Part shown: piece after piece, positions 30,758 through 40,616 of the stretch | How the letters are laid out: every line of letters begins with the position of its first letter | Position numbering within the stretch: the stretch's first letter is position 1 | NCBI RefSeq assembly: GCF_001506075.1 | Contig: NZ_KQ947475.1 | Coordinates: 1,297,731-1,361,730 of the forward strand | Reading direction: 5' to 3' | DNA length: 64,000 nt | Origin: Vibrio sp. MEBiC08052 | Lineage (GTDB): Bacteria > Pseudomonadota > Gammaproteobacteria > Enterobacterales > Vibrionaceae | Notes under the pieces: model-generated | What the model was told of the DNA's origin: nothing | Databases searched by the model: none | What the model saw: the letters and a program-made list of their open reading frames with translations, nothing else | Program-made: the position numbers and the translations under genes

Positions 30758-31518
30758 TGACGGCTGCTTATACTGTGGTGATTCCTGCGCGTTATCAGTC
30801 TTCTCGCTTACCGGGAAAGCCATTGGCTGATATCTGTGGGAAGAGCATGATCCAGCGTGTTTATGAGCAGGCGATTCAGTCTGGTGCTGAACGCGTGGTG
30901 GTCGCAACGGATGATGAAAGAATTGCACAAGTGGTTAAATCTTTCGGTGGACAAGTCTGTATGACGGGTTCTGAACATCAGTCCGGTACGGAGCGGCTGG
31001 CGGAAGTTGTTCGTAAATTATCGATTCCGGATGATCATATTGTGGTCAATGTTCAAGGGGATGAGCCGTTGATTCCACCTGCGATTATTACTCAGGTGGC
31101 CGAAAATCTGGCAAGTCACAATGCTCCGATGGCAACACTCGCTGTTGAAATTACTGACCGGGAAGAAGTGTTCAACCCAAATGTCGTGAAGGTTGTCACG
31201 GACCATCAAGGGTATGCACTCTATTTTAGTCGTGCAACAGTTCCTTGGGATCGTGACCAATATGGTCAATCGCAGCCTGAAATTCATACACCATTATTAC
31301 GGCATATCGGTCTCTATGCCTATCGTGCTGGATTCATTCAGACCTACATCCGGTGGGAGCCAAGTCAGCTGGAGAAAATTGAACGTTTGGAACAGCTGCG
31401 CGTCCTTTGGTACGGTGAGAAAATTCACGTTGGTGTTGCTTTGGAAACACCACCGATAGGGGTGGATACCGAGGCAGATTTGGCGCATCTTCGAGCGATT
31501 ATCGCCCAAAGTTATTAA
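30757..31518 (+). CDS. kdsB: CMP-KDO synthetase KdsB
   Basis: Activates KDO with CTP to give CMP-KDO for the LPS inner core. At 253 aa it has the family's N-terminal nucleotide-binding motif [20 protein letters not shown] (residues 7-26) and [13 protein letters not shown] near 97. GAAGAGGG precedes the ATG by about 7 nt, and the start overlaps the ycaR stop. It ends the msbA-lpxK-ycaR-kdsB unit, all of which serve lipid A-core assembly. Confidence 0.96.
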   Translation: MTAAYTVVIPARYQSSRLPGKPLADICGKSMIQRVYEQAIQSGAERVVVATDDERIAQVVKSFGGQVCMTGSEHQSGTERLAEVVRKLSIPDDHIVVNVQGDEPLIPPAIITQVAENLASHNAPMATLAVEITDREEVFNPNVVKVVTDHQGYALYFSRATVPWDRDQYGQSQPEIHTPLLRHIGLYAYRAGFIQTYIRWEPSQLEKIERLEQLRVLWYGEKIHVGVALETPPIGVDTEADLAHLRAIIAQSY

Positions 31519-31521
31519 GAG

Positions 31522-31549
31522 AAACGGATGGGAAAATCCCATCCGTTTT
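31522..31549. terminator. Terminator between kdsB and spoVR
   Basis: A 12-bp perfect stem (AAACGGATGGGA / TCCCATCCGTTT) with an AAA loop and T tail, shared by two convergent genes. Confidence 0.85.
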
Positions 31550-31594
31550 AGTTGATGACCATGCGTTTGGTCATACGTAGTTGATTCAAGTTTG

Positions 31595-33145
31595 TTATGG
31601 CACTGAGAGCTGTGTCGTCTCTTTGGTTGGGCAAACAGCCAGCCGTTCTCTTCTGCCCGTATCTTTGACTTCTTCCAGAATGACTTCAAATCCCCACAAA
31701 CGATGCAAATGTTTTAAAACTTCTTCATAGCTCGAGTCGAGAGGGATACGATCATGAGGGACATATTGGAGCGTGAGAGAACGATCTCCTCGGACGTTAA
31801 CATTGTAAACCTGAATATTGGGTTCAATATTGCTCAGGTTGTATTGTGCTGCGAGCTTTTCTCTGACTTTCTGATAGCCCAGCTCGTCATGGATCGCATT
31901 AACTTCAATAAAATTCTTGCGGTCATCATCGGTGATGGCAAAGAGTTTGAAGTCTCGAATGAGTTTAGGTGAGAGGTACTGACTGATAAAACTCTCATCT
32001 TTGAAGTTCTTCATTGCAAAATGAACCGCATCCAACCAATCGGTTCCGGCCAAGTTCGGGAACCACTCTTTATCTTCCTCCGTTGGCTCCTGACAAATGC
32101 GCTGAATATCTTTGAACATAGCAAACCCTAATGCATATGGGTTGATACCACTGTAGTAGGGGCTACTGTATGATGGTTGAGCGACCACGCTGGTATGACT
32201 GTGCAGAAATTCGAGAATGAATTTTTCAGAGACCAGTCCTTCATCATAGAGATGGTTTAAAATAGTATAGTGCCAGAACGTTGCCCATCCTTCATTCATG
32301 ACCTGAGTCTGCTTTTGAGGATAGAAGTATTGGCTGATTTTTCTGACAATTCGTACAATCTCTCGTTGCCACGGCTCAAGTAACGGCGCATGTTTTTCAA
32401 TGAAATAGAGTATGTTTTCCTGTGGTTCACTCGGAAAGCGAATGCGCTCATCCTCTGATTTTGGTTCGGTTTTCGGGAGTGTTTTCCAAAGTTCATTCAC
32501 TTGAGACTGTAAATACATCTCACGTTGTTCTTGGCGAATTTTTTCCTCAGTAATCGATATTTTTTCCGGTCTTTTATACCGATCCACACCGAAACTCATC
32601 AGAGCATGACAAGAATCTAAAATATCCTCGACTTCTGTGACCCCATATTTTTCTTCACATTCGCTGATGTAGTTTTTGGCGAAGAGTAAATAGTCGATGA
32701 TAGAACTGGCATCCGTCCAAGCTTGAAACAGATAATTCCCCTTAAAGAATGAATTATGCCCATAGCAGGCATGGGCCATCACCAGTGCTTGCATGGTGAC
32801 GGTGTTTTCTTCCATCAGATAAGCAATGCAAGGATCAGAATTGATGACAATCTCATAGGCTAATCCCATCTGACCATGTTTATAACCTTGTTCTGTCTGA
32901 ATGAACTTCTTACCGAAAGACCAATGGTTGTAATTGATGGGCATACCAATACTTGAATAGGCATCCATCATTTGTTCAGACGTGATGACTTCTATCTGGT
33001 TGGGATAGGTATCAAGACGATAATGCTCTGCGACTCGTTTGATCTCGGTGTGATAGCGATCGAGTAAATCAAAGGTCCAGTCCGGTCCGTCCGGTAGCCG
33101 TTTACTTTGGGGCTTGTCAGGTGCCGACTTTGTTTTGGTTACCAT
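31595..33145 (-). CDS. ycgB: SpoVR-family protein (YcgB)
   Basis: The 516-aa product belongs to the SpoVR/YcgB family, named for a Bacillus spore-cortex protein. In proteobacteria it travels with the kinase YeaG and with YeaH and is linked to stationary-phase stress; its biochemistry is not known. Conserved stretches include NEGWATFWHYTILNHLYDEG (about residues 280-299) and SSPYYSGINPYALGFAMFKD. It starts ATG with AGGAGGG 8 nt upstream, and the preceding yeaH gene ends 13 nt away, so they are cotranscribed. In E. coli ycgB is separate from yeaGH; here all three are together. Confidence 0.9.
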   Translation of the reverse strand: MVTKTKSAPDKPQSKRLPDGPDWTFDLLDRYHTEIKRVAEHYRLDTYPNQIEVITSEQMMDAYSSIGMPINYNHWSFGKKFIQTEQGYKHGQMGLAYEIVINSDPCIAYLMEENTVTMQALVMAHACYGHNSFFKGNYLFQAWTDASSIIDYLLFAKNYISECEEKYGVTEVEDILDSCHALMSFGVDRYKRPEKISITEEKIRQEQREMYLQSQVNELWKTLPKTEPKSEDERIRFPSEPQENILYFIEKHAPLLEPWQREIVRIVRKISQYFYPQKQTQVMNEGWATFWHYTILNHLYDEGLVSEKFILEFLHSHTSVVAQPSYSSPYYSGINPYALGFAMFKDIQRICQEPTEEDKEWFPNLAGTDWLDAVHFAMKNFKDESFISQYLSPKLIRDFKLFAITDDDRKNFIEVNAIHDELGYQKVREKLAAQYNLSNIEPNIQVYNVNVRGDRSLTLQYVPHDRIPLDSSYEEVLKHLHRLWGFEVILEEVKDTGRRERLAVCPTKETTQLSVP

Positions 33146-33158
33146 TCAAAAGTCCCTC

Positions 33159-34430
33159 CTAAGCTGTTGTTTCTTTATGAAACAATTCCCTGAATACGGG
33201 GAAAATATCATCCACGGACTGAATATTTTTCATGGCAAAGTTATCAAAACTTGTCTGTAATTTTTCATATTCATGCCAGAGTGTCTGATGAGAGCGATGT
33301 GTAATTTCAATATATGCATAGTATTGACAGCACGGTAGTAGGTTCTCAGTGAGTATTGAACGACAGCGAGGGGAGTCATCGGCCCAGTTATCGCCATCAG
33401 ATGCTTGCGCTGCGTAGATATTCCATTGATTGAGCGGGTAACGTTCTTCCACGATTTCATGCATCAATTTGAGGGCGCTGGATACAATGGTTCCGCCGGT
33501 TTCTTGTGAGTAGAAAAACTCATGTTCATCCACTTCTTTCGCTTGTGTATGGTGGCGAATGAATACGACTTCAACATTCTTATAAGTTCGGGTTAAAAAT
33601 AGATAGAGCAGGACATAAAAACGTTTTGCAATGTCTTTGGTCGCCTGATCCATTGAACCTGAAACATCCATCAGACAAAACATAACGGCTTGACTGGAAG
33701 GGATAGGACGTCTCTCATAGTTTTTATAACGTAAGTCGAACGTATCAATAAATGGTACCTGATCGATCTTTTTACGAATATCCAGTATTTCTTGCTGGAG
33801 ACGCTTCTCTTCCAGTGGTTGTGCCGGCTCCAGATTCTGAATTTCTGCCAGTGTTTCTTCGAGTTCATGAAGCAAGCGACGTTTGCCGGAAGTCATCGCG
33901 GTTCTTCTCGCCAATGATTGTTGGAGTGAACGTACGATAGAAATATTGGCAGGCACACCAGCAGTCTGATAGCCGGAACGATGTGTTTTCCATTCGACGA
34001 TTCGATTGACTTGCTGTTTCTTCAGATTAGGCAGGGCCAAGTCGTCAAATAAGATATCCAGATATTCATCTTTGGATATCTGGAAAACAAAATCATCATT
34101 GCCTTCACCATCGGCGCTGGCATCTCCTTGACCTGAGCCACTGCCGCCACCTTGTTGGGGGCGGTCAATTTTATCACCCGTGATAAATTGGTCATTGCCG
34201 GGATGCACACGTTCTTTCAGGCCACCTTTCCCTTGATGAAAACTTGGCTCTTTAATGTCTTTGCTAGGGATTGAGATGTCTTCCCCAGATTCGGTATTGG
34301 TAATTGAGCGACGATTCACCGCATCTGCAATCGACTCTTTGATTTGTTGCTTGTGACGACGGAGAAAGCGTTGGCGATTCACCGCACTCTTATTTTTACC
34401 ATTTAATCTTCTGTCAATAAATTGCGCCAT
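33159..34430 (-). CDS. yeaH: UPF0229 protein YeaH
   Basis: The 423-aa protein is the usual partner of kinase YeaG. The N-terminal part is basic ([20 protein letters not shown]) and is followed by a glycine-rich linker ([20 protein letters not shown], about residues 91-110). A C-terminal von Willebrand A-like domain contains a MIDAS-type [14 protein letters not shown] near residue 250, suggesting metal-dependent protein binding. AGGGG lies just upstream of the ATG. It follows yeaG after a 220-nt gap holding three hairpins. Confidence 0.92.
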   Translation of the reverse strand: MAQFIDRRLNGKNKSAVNRQRFLRRHKQQIKESIADAVNRRSITNTESGEDISIPSKDIKEPSFHQGKGGLKERVHPGNDQFITGDKIDRPQQGGGSGSGQGDASADGEGNDDFVFQISKDEYLDILFDDLALPNLKKQQVNRIVEWKTHRSGYQTAGVPANISIVRSLQQSLARRTAMTSGKRRLLHELEETLAEIQNLEPAQPLEEKRLQQEILDIRKKIDQVPFIDTFDLRYKNYERRPIPSSQAVMFCLMDVSGSMDQATKDIAKRFYVLLYLFLTRTYKNVEVVFIRHHTQAKEVDEHEFFYSQETGGTIVSSALKLMHEIVEERYPLNQWNIYAAQASDGDNWADDSPRCRSILTENLLPCCQYYAYIEITHRSHQTLWHEYEKLQTSFDNFAMKNIQSVDDIFPVFRELFHKETTA

Positions 34431-34458
34431 GAATATCCCCTTTACTTAACATCACCGA

Positions 34459-34596
34459 ACAACAACCCGATAGGGTATGAGTTGTTGTATGGTTCCCCCG
34501 GATTGGAAGCAGAAGCGAGTTGACGTTCAGCGTTTCTCCCAACTCGCCATCTTCGAGTGTGGCCTTTAAAGTTACCGTATCACAACACTTTAAAGG
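34459..34596 (-). other. Three tiled perfect hairpins between yeaG and yeaH
   Basis: On this 138-nt stretch three perfect inverted repeats follow one another. ACAACAAC (34459-34466) pairs with GTTGTTGT (34481-34488). GCGAGTTG (34515-34522) pairs with CAACTCGC (34540-34547). CCTTTAAAGT (34563-34572) pairs with ACTTTAAAGG (34587-34596). Loops are 14, 17 and 14 nt. None has a T-run, so they are not classic terminators. They may protect or divide the yeaG-yeaH message. Confidence 0.6.
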
Positions 34597-34650
34597 GACA
34601 TCTTTTGAAGTTCTGCCTCCGACAGCACCGAGCGTATGGTGCAAGATGAT

Positions 34651-36585
34651 TTATGACGATTTACGAACACGTAAATACCATTCGGATAACAACCTGACTT
34701 GTTTTTCGGTATAACCTTTTTCCATCATCCGTGCGACGAAATCATCATGTTTTCTCTGTTCTTCAGAGGATGTTTTCGTATTGAAAGAAATAACCGGTAA
34801 GAGTTCCTCTGTATTGGAGAACATTTTCTTTTCAATCACAGTCCGCAGTTTTTCATAGCTAGTCCATGCAGGATTTTTACCACTGTTATTTGCTCTGGCA
34901 CGTAAAACAAAGTTAACGATTTCATTGCGGAAGTCTTTTGGATTACTGATTCCGGCGGTTTTTTCGATTTTTTCCAGTTCACTGTTGAGAGCGGATCGAT
35001 CAAACAGTTGGCCGGTTTCCGGGTCACGGTATTCCTGATCCTGAATCCAAAAGTCAGCATAAGTGACGTAACGGTCAAAAATGTTTTGTCCATATTCAGA
35101 GTAAGATTCCAGATAAGCGGTCTGGATCTCTTTGCCGATGAACTCAACGTACCGTGGCACCAGATAACCTTTGAGATACTCGAGATATCGTTCGGCGGTA
35201 TCTTGAGGGAACTGCTCTCGCTCTATCTGCTGTTCGATGACATAAAACAGATGCACTGGATTGGCGGCAACTTCAGTCTGATCAAAGTTGAACACACGGG
35301 AGAGTATCTTGAAGGCAAAACGTGTCGATAGTCCGTTCATCCCTTCATCGACCCCCGCATAGTCTCGATACTCCTGATAGCTCTTCGCTTTGGGATCTGT
35401 ATCTTTGAGTGTCTCGCCATCGTATACCCGCATTTTGGAGAAAATGGACGAGTTTTCCGGCACTTTCAGACGAGATAGAACACTAAATTGTGCCAGCGTT
35501 TCTAAGGTGCTGGGTGAGCAAGGTGCGAGAGATAGTTCACTGTGATCCAATAGTTTTTGATAGATTTTGACTTCTTCAGATACGCGCAAACAGTAAGGTA
35601 CTTTGACGATATAAACCCGATCAAGAAATGCCTCGTTGTTTTTATTGTTACGGAATGCCTGCCACTCGGACTCATTCGAGTGGGCGAGGATCATTCCTTC
35701 AAAAGGCAAGGCGGATAAACCTTCCGTGCCGTTATAGTTACCTTCCTGAGTTGCAGTCAGAAGGGGATGCAGCACCTTGATGGGTGCTTTAAACATCTCG
35801 ACAAATTCCATCAAGCCCTGATTGGAACGACAAAGCGCGCCAGAATAGCTGTACGCATCAGGGTCATCCTGAGAGAAATGTTCCAATTTACGAATATCAA
35901 CTTTACCGACTAATGAAGAAATGTCCTGGTTATTTTCATCCCCTGGCTCTGTTTTTGCGATAGCAATTTGATCCAGTATCGATGGACGTAATTTGACGAC
36001 TTTGAATTTAGTGATATCTCCCCCAAACTCATGGAGTCGTTTGGCTGCCCATGGAGACATGATGGTCCGGAGATAGCGCTGATCAATACCGTATTCCGTT
36101 TTGAGTAGCTCTCCGTCTTCACTGATATCAAACAGGCAGAAAGGATGATCGTTCACCGGACTCCGTTGCCCGTTTGCACTGAGTACGTAGATGGGCATCA
36201 GTTGCATTAATGATTTTAGTTTTTCTGCAAGTGATGATTTACCGCCCCCTACAGGACCGAGTAAATAGAGGATTTGTTTCCGCTCTTCAAGTCCTTGAGC
36301 AGCGTGTTTCAGATAAGAGACGATCTGCTCAATGGATTCTTCCATCCCGTAAAAGTCTTTAAAGGTATCATAACGAGAGATCACCCGATTCGAGAAAATA
36401 CGGCTTAAACGGGGATCTTTTGATGTATCGATGACTTTAGGTTCACCAATGGCTAATAGTAGACGCTCGGCAGCGTTGGCATAGGCACTTTTGTCTTCTT
36501 TACATAGCTGTAAGAAGTCTTGTAGTGATAACTCTTCTTCCTTCGCTGCTTCATAACGCGCTTGAAAATGGTCGAATATACTCAT
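34651..36585 (-). CDS. yeaG: PrkA-type serine protein kinase YeaG
   Basis: At 644 aa it matches the PrkA/YeaG family. An AAA-type ATPase domain has Walker A LLGPVGGGKSSLAEKL near residue 108 and the family start MSIFDHFQARYEAA. The C-terminal part is the kinase-like PrkA domain. In E. coli it is induced by nitrogen starvation and stationary phase. It leads yeaG-yeaH-ycgB. The 312-nt upstream gap (36586-36897) should hold its promoter, but I could not find a clear sigma-54 element there. Confidence 0.93.
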   Translation of the reverse strand: MSIFDHFQARYEAAKEEELSLQDFLQLCKEDKSAYANAAERLLLAIGEPKVIDTSKDPRLSRIFSNRVISRYDTFKDFYGMEESIEQIVSYLKHAAQGLEERKQILYLLGPVGGGKSSLAEKLKSLMQLMPIYVLSANGQRSPVNDHPFCLFDISEDGELLKTEYGIDQRYLRTIMSPWAAKRLHEFGGDITKFKVVKLRPSILDQIAIAKTEPGDENNQDISSLVGKVDIRKLEHFSQDDPDAYSYSGALCRSNQGLMEFVEMFKAPIKVLHPLLTATQEGNYNGTEGLSALPFEGMILAHSNESEWQAFRNNKNNEAFLDRVYIVKVPYCLRVSEEVKIYQKLLDHSELSLAPCSPSTLETLAQFSVLSRLKVPENSSIFSKMRVYDGETLKDTDPKAKSYQEYRDYAGVDEGMNGLSTRFAFKILSRVFNFDQTEVAANPVHLFYVIEQQIEREQFPQDTAERYLEYLKGYLVPRYVEFIGKEIQTAYLESYSEYGQNIFDRYVTYADFWIQDQEYRDPETGQLFDRSALNSELEKIEKTAGISNPKDFRNEIVNFVLRARANNSGKNPAWTSYEKLRTVIEKKMFSNTEELLPVISFNTKTSSEEQRKHDDFVARMMEKGYTEKQVRLLSEWYLRVRKSS

Positions 36586-36857
36586 AGCTCATTCCCTCTA
36601 AAATGTCTTGACGACATGTCAACGCTTCAACACAAATCGCACACTCTTTAAGACTAGTCGCTAATTAACAATTCTGCTTAAAAAATATGCGTTTAATCAA
36701 AAAATCTAGTCTGTGTCATACTGGATGTTTAAATGATTTGTTAAATGAATGTTTTATCAATTTAACAAAAATTAGCGAAAGGTGGAGAACATTGAATTGT
36801 CTTAATAGAAAGGTAGATGGTTTTCGTTTGAATGATAGATTTTATTGATCGAGTTTT

Positions 36858-36882
36858 CGGGCGACACTTTGGTTGTCGCCCG
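36858..36882 (-). terminator. Hairpin after yfbU, possible terminator
   Basis: A perfect 9-bp GC-rich stem (CGGGCGACA / TGTCGCCCG) with a 7-nt loop starts 15 nt beyond the yfbU stop codon. No T-run follows on the minus strand, so it may be an RNA-end stabiliser instead. The remainder of the 36586-36897 gap is AT-rich with nothing else clear. Confidence 0.5.
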
Positions 36883-36897
36883 GATCTGCATGAGGAG

Positions 36898-37398
36898 TTA
36901 AGCGTTAAAAATCTGTTGGAACTCAGAGACAGAAAGATGATATTGACGGGGGCACGACTGCCATTTCGCTGTCATACGACGATATTTATCTAACATAGGC
37001 ACTTGACTGTTAAACTGGTGTTCGCCCTGTTCAAACTGGGTATATAACCCCTCGGAGTTAACTAAGAAACGAACATAGTGAACCAACTGCGTTTCTGTCG
37101 ATAAATCAAAGCCTAAAAATTGCAGACGTCTTGCATCAATCTTGTCTTGATCCGCTTCGGTCAACTGCTTATAGGATTCTTGCATCGCATGGTACATTTC
37201 CATGATATTGATGATTTCACTGCATTCACTCTCTGGCAAACAGCCAAATTCTTTATTCAGCTCCCGCATGTGCAGTTCATAACCTCGTTCGATAATCGTT
37301 CTGAAACGCTTATATTTTTCTGCATTTGCTGGATCAAGCTGTGACATCAATAAATATTGATTGGATAGGATAAGGCGTTGAGCATTGGTCATTTCCAT
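36898..37398 (-). CDS. yfbU: YfbU family protein (UPF0304)
   Basis: The 166-aa product is close to E. coli YfbU (164 aa): it starts [18 protein letters not shown], contains [19 protein letters not shown] and ends with [18 protein letters not shown]. It is a helical, soluble protein whose role is not established beyond reports of toxicity when overproduced. It stands alone between yeaG and pflA. Confidence 0.93.
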   Translation of the reverse strand: MEMTNAQRLILSNQYLLMSQLDPANAEKYKRFRTIIERGYELHMRELNKEFGCLPESECSEIINIMEMYHAMQESYKQLTEADQDKIDARRLQFLGFDLSTETQLVHYVRFLVNSEGLYTQFEQGEHQFNSQVPMLDKYRRMTAKWQSCPRQYHLSVSEFQQIFNA

Positions 37399-37505
37399 AG
37401 CAAATTCCTACTCGAATGATAAAAGATTGTTATCAGTAGAGTAACGTGAATTGTGTGCCTGAAACATGATCTCAATACGGGTTTTAACTGATTTGTATCA
37501 TTTGA

Positions 37506-37541
37506 TTACCGAGATGTTTCATCCTTTGAGTATCTCGGTAA
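37506..37541 (-). other. Hairpin downstream of pflA
   Basis: TTACCGAGA (37506-37514) and TCTCGGTAA (37533-37541) form a perfect 9-bp stem with an 18-nt loop, beginning 16 nt after the pflA stop. The T-run lies on the other strand, so termination of pflA is possible but not assured. Confidence 0.45.
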
Positions 37542-37557
37542 ACTTGATTTTTCGTGG

Positions 37558-38298
37558 TTAATATTTCACATTGGAATGATATTGACTCAAGATTGAAACA
37601 ATATTATCCATGGTCTCTTTTGACGGGGGCTGAACACCATCCAGAGGATAGTCCAGACCCATAGCTTCCCATTTATGGGCCCCGAGTTTGTGATAGGGGA
37701 GAAGCTCTATTTTCTCAATGTTATCCATATCTTGAATGAATTGTCCTAACTGATGAGCAGCATTTTCATCATCAGTATATCCGGGGACGATCACATAGCG
37801 GATCCACGTTGTCTGACCGATTTTATGCAGGTAACGGGCGAAGTCTAACGTTCGGTGATTGGATACACCGATGAGTTTTTGATGTATCTCATCCTGCATG
37901 TGTTTGATATCCAGCATAACCAAATCTGTAACGTCAAGCAGTTCATCAATGACCGGTGTATGTTTGCGGACATAGCCATTGGTATCAAGGCAGGTATGCA
38001 TGCCTTCTGCCTTGGCTGCACTGAAAAAATCTCTGACAAATTCAGGTTGCAGAATGGCTTCCCCACCAGAACAAGTCACCCCACCACCCGATGCATTCAT
38101 AAAATGGCGATAAGATTTTGCTTCTTGAATGATATCTTCGACAGAAATCAGCTTTCCGGCATGAACGTCCCAAGTATCTCTGTTGTGGCAATACATGCAG
38201 CGCATCAGGCACCCTTGCATGAAAACAATGAAACGAATGCCAGGGCCATCAACGGTGCCACATGTCTCAAAAGAATGGATACGACCTAGAGTTGACAT
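37558..38298 (-). CDS. pflA: Pyruvate formate-lyase activating enzyme PflA
   Basis: Radical SAM enzyme that installs the glycyl radical on PflB under anaerobic conditions. At 246 aa it has the iron-sulfur motif C30-x3-C34-x2-C37 ([11 protein letters not shown]), the family N-terminus [19 protein letters not shown] and the SAM-binding GGE-type segment [16 protein letters not shown]. Unlike E. coli, where pflA follows pflB, here a chemoreceptor gene of opposite orientation lies between them, so pflA must have its own promoter. Confidence 0.95.
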   Translation of the reverse strand: MSTLGRIHSFETCGTVDGPGIRFIVFMQGCLMRCMYCHNRDTWDVHAGKLISVEDIIQEAKSYRHFMNASGGGVTCSGGEAILQPEFVRDFFSAAKAEGMHTCLDTNGYVRKHTPVIDELLDVTDLVMLDIKHMQDEIHQKLIGVSNHRTLDFARYLHKIGQTTWIRYVIVPGYTDDENAAHQLGQFIQDMDNIEKIELLPYHKLGAHKWEAMGLDYPLDGVQPPSKETMDNIVSILSQYHSNVKY

Positions 38299-38644
38299 GA
38301 TGATTTCTCTTTGGAGGATTTGCCCGTCATTTTATTACATTTCCATGCAATGATATAGAACTAAGTCACCGGACGATGCGTAATTCGAGAGTTTTTGAAG
38401 CCCGATTTTTAAATCGGTAAAGCTCAAAAATGGTATCATTTTTAATGTTTTTAATTCTGATTCGTATACCGGAAAAATTGCGCTGTCGTCTTTGCTGACA
38501 GCCTGGATCATTAGTTTGTTATTTTGGTATAAATTTGTAGTAATTTTGTAATGTGTGTAATAATTTTGTTTATGATAGAAGGGTTGAGATTGGTTCAGAA
38601 AATTACTTTTTAAGATTCTGATTTGAGTGAAGGATATTGTGGTC
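38299..38644 (+). promoter_or_regulatory. Divergent region between pflA and chemoreceptor gene
   Basis: About 345 nt, AT-rich, without a credible gene. It should carry the pflA and chemoreceptor promoters. I looked for a flagellar sigma-28 promoter (TAAAG-N15-GCCGATAA) and found only TAAAG without the second half. Short TAATTTTGT repeats near 38535-38570 may be chance. Confidence 0.3.
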
Positions 38645-40525
38645 ATGGATGTACTAAAATTATCGCAAAAGCGGAAGATCGCTATTTTTATTGTTGTTTT
38701 ATGTTTTGGTTTTTTAGCAATGGGGGGATTCATTGCACATAAGTTATCGATGATGACATCTCAATATGATCTGAGCGGGGAGATTTCTCAAGGGACAACC
38801 AAGTTATTTGCCTCTCAGACAAAATTATTATCTCTGGCTGCAGAAAGAAATGCGCTCCAAATCAAAGACGTTTCTCGCGTGACTGAACTGCTGGCAAAAT
38901 TGAGTGAAGATATCGACAAAGACGTAACTTTTCTGAAGGATGCTGGTTTTGAGCGTGAAGGCAAGATGCTCTTTGAAGCCATGAGTCGATTTGAAAACGC
39001 AATGCATCCTTGGCTGAAAACTAAATCTGAGCTGGGGTTTAACATCAGTGAGGGGAAACAGGGTGTATTGACGCAACTCGCGGAGCAAATCGAGGCAAAA
39101 ATTGAAGAAACCGGAATGGTGACCATTCGTTCTGATTTCCGGGCGATGATAAAATCTCAGCAGAATTATTTATTGGCACCCAATGAAAAAAATTTCAAAT
39201 CATTCAATCGTGCGATGGCAACCTTTATCAATACATCTAAGCTTTATGCAGCGCTGTCAAGCTATCAAACGGAAGTTGACCAGTTTAAACAGACCTTTGC
39301 ACGGGTCGGTGAATTATCTCAGCAAGTAAAAAACTATGAGCTGGAACTATCGGCATCAGAGCAAGCTGTTCAGCAGCTGATTCAGAATGCTTCAGAGCGA
39401 TTAAAATCGGTCAGTCGCGATTATCAACAGACTGCTCACCGGGAGGCAACACAAACACTATGGTCGGTGATGGCCGCTTGTGCAGCGCTTGCCGCGATCA
39501 CCATTACTATTTTTATCACCCTGAGATTATCTCTGACCCGTTCTCTGACGCAGACAAAAATATTTCTGGATGCATTGTCTCAAGGTGATCTATCCAAGCG
39601 TTTACCGATCACGACCAACCCAGAAGATGAATTTAATCAACTGGCAATCGCTTTGAATGATAGTTGTGAGCATTTAGGATTGTTGGTAAATCAGGTGCAG
39701 AAAAACAGTCAGGCGCTTTCTGGTGATGCCGCTGATCTCAATGATGGCTTAGACCAACTTATGTCTGCCCAGACCCATATTGTTCGTCAAACCGATCTGC
39801 TTGCTTCTGCGACGGAGCAGGTCAGTGTCACGACTCAGGAAGTGAGTAACTCACTTGAATTTGTTGCGGATGTGAGCCAGGCATCAACCGCCGCAGCTCA
39901 AGCTGGGGGTGAAATTATTGAGTCGGCAATTCAGTCTATTCAGGATGTTGGCAATATTTTGAATTCAGCTGCAGGGCATATTCAGCAGCTTGAGTCAGCT
40001 TCAGAGAAAGTCGATGCCGTGATGGACATTATTAATGGGATTGCTGAGCAGACCAACTTACTGGCTTTAAATGCTGCGATTGAAGCTGCCCGGGCGGGTG
40101 AACAGGGACGGGGTTTTGCTGTGGTTGCCGATGAAGTCCGCAACCTCGCTGTCAAAACTGTCGATGCAGTATCAGAGATAACCGAGACCATTGAGACAAT
40201 GAAACGTGAAAGTGCAGAAGTGATTCAATATATTGCTCAGTCTGAAGGTTCTATGAAACGTGGACAAGAGCAAGGGCAGGAAGCGATACAGGCGCTTTCT
40301 CATATCACTGAAAAGGCCAATGAGGCTGCAAATCAGACAACAATGATTTTTGAGTCAATCAAAGAGTTAGCGGTGACCAGTCACTCAATGGCGGATAGCA
40401 TGGTACAGATTTCATCTTCGATGAAAAACTTAGAAGAGAACAATCAAAGACTCAGGAAAACCAGCAAAGTCGTCGATCAGCGTTCAACCCATCTTTCTGA
40501 GGATTGTCAGCGTTTTGCGGTATAA
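38645..40525 (+). CDS. Methyl-accepting chemotaxis protein
   Basis: Membrane chemoreceptor that controls CheA. The 626-aa product has a first membrane helix at about residues 11-31 and an all-helical periplasmic sensor of about 240 residues (32-271), the size of an HBM-type sensor. A second helix spans 272-294, a HAMP domain about 295-347, and the signalling hairpin tip reads [20 protein letters not shown]. No C-terminal CheR/CheB docking pentapeptide is seen. The ATG at 38645 has AAGGA about 10 nt upstream; an earlier GTG (38627) has none. Its place between pflA and pflB hints at a ligand tied to fermentation, an inference. Confidence 0.93.
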   Translation: MDVLKLSQKRKIAIFIVVLCFGFLAMGGFIAHKLSMMTSQYDLSGEISQGTTKLFASQTKLLSLAAERNALQIKDVSRVTELLAKLSEDIDKDVTFLKDAGFEREGKMLFEAMSRFENAMHPWLKTKSELGFNISEGKQGVLTQLAEQIEAKIEETGMVTIRSDFRAMIKSQQNYLLAPNEKNFKSFNRAMATFINTSKLYAALSSYQTEVDQFKQTFARVGELSQQVKNYELELSASEQAVQQLIQNASERLKSVSRDYQQTAHREATQTLWSVMAACAALAAITITIFITLRLSLTRSLTQTKIFLDALSQGDLSKRLPITTNPEDEFNQLAIALNDSCEHLGLLVNQVQKNSQALSGDAADLNDGLDQLMSAQTHIVRQTDLLASATEQVSVTTQEVSNSLEFVADVSQASTAAAQAGGEIIESAIQSIQDVGNILNSAAGHIQQLESASEKVDAVMDIINGIAEQTNLLALNAAIEAARAGEQGRGFAVVADEVRNLAVKTVDAVSEITETIETMKRESAEVIQYIAQSEGSMKRGQEQGQEAIQALSHITEKANEAANQTTMIFESIKELAVTSHSMADSMVQISSSMKNLEENNQRLRKTSKVVDQRSTHLSEDCQRFAV

Positions 40526-40573
40526 GCTTGGTCTGTTATTGAGTTATTGCTCGATAATGAATGTGGTGATAAT

Positions 40574-40602
40574 AAAAAAGCTCCCGGAGGGAGCTTTTTT
40601 TA
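40574..40602. terminator. Bidirectional terminator between chemoreceptor gene and pflB
   Basis: A 12-bp perfect stem (AAAAAAGCTCCC / GGGAGCTTTTTT) with a 3-nt loop; A- and T-runs on both flanks serve the two convergent genes. Confidence 0.9.
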
Positions 40603-40616
40603 TCAGGACTCAATGA

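Noticed and set aside
37855..38289. A 144-codon frame opposite pflA
   Set aside because: It is the antisense shadow of the radical SAM gene; no promoter or ribosome-binding site is evident.
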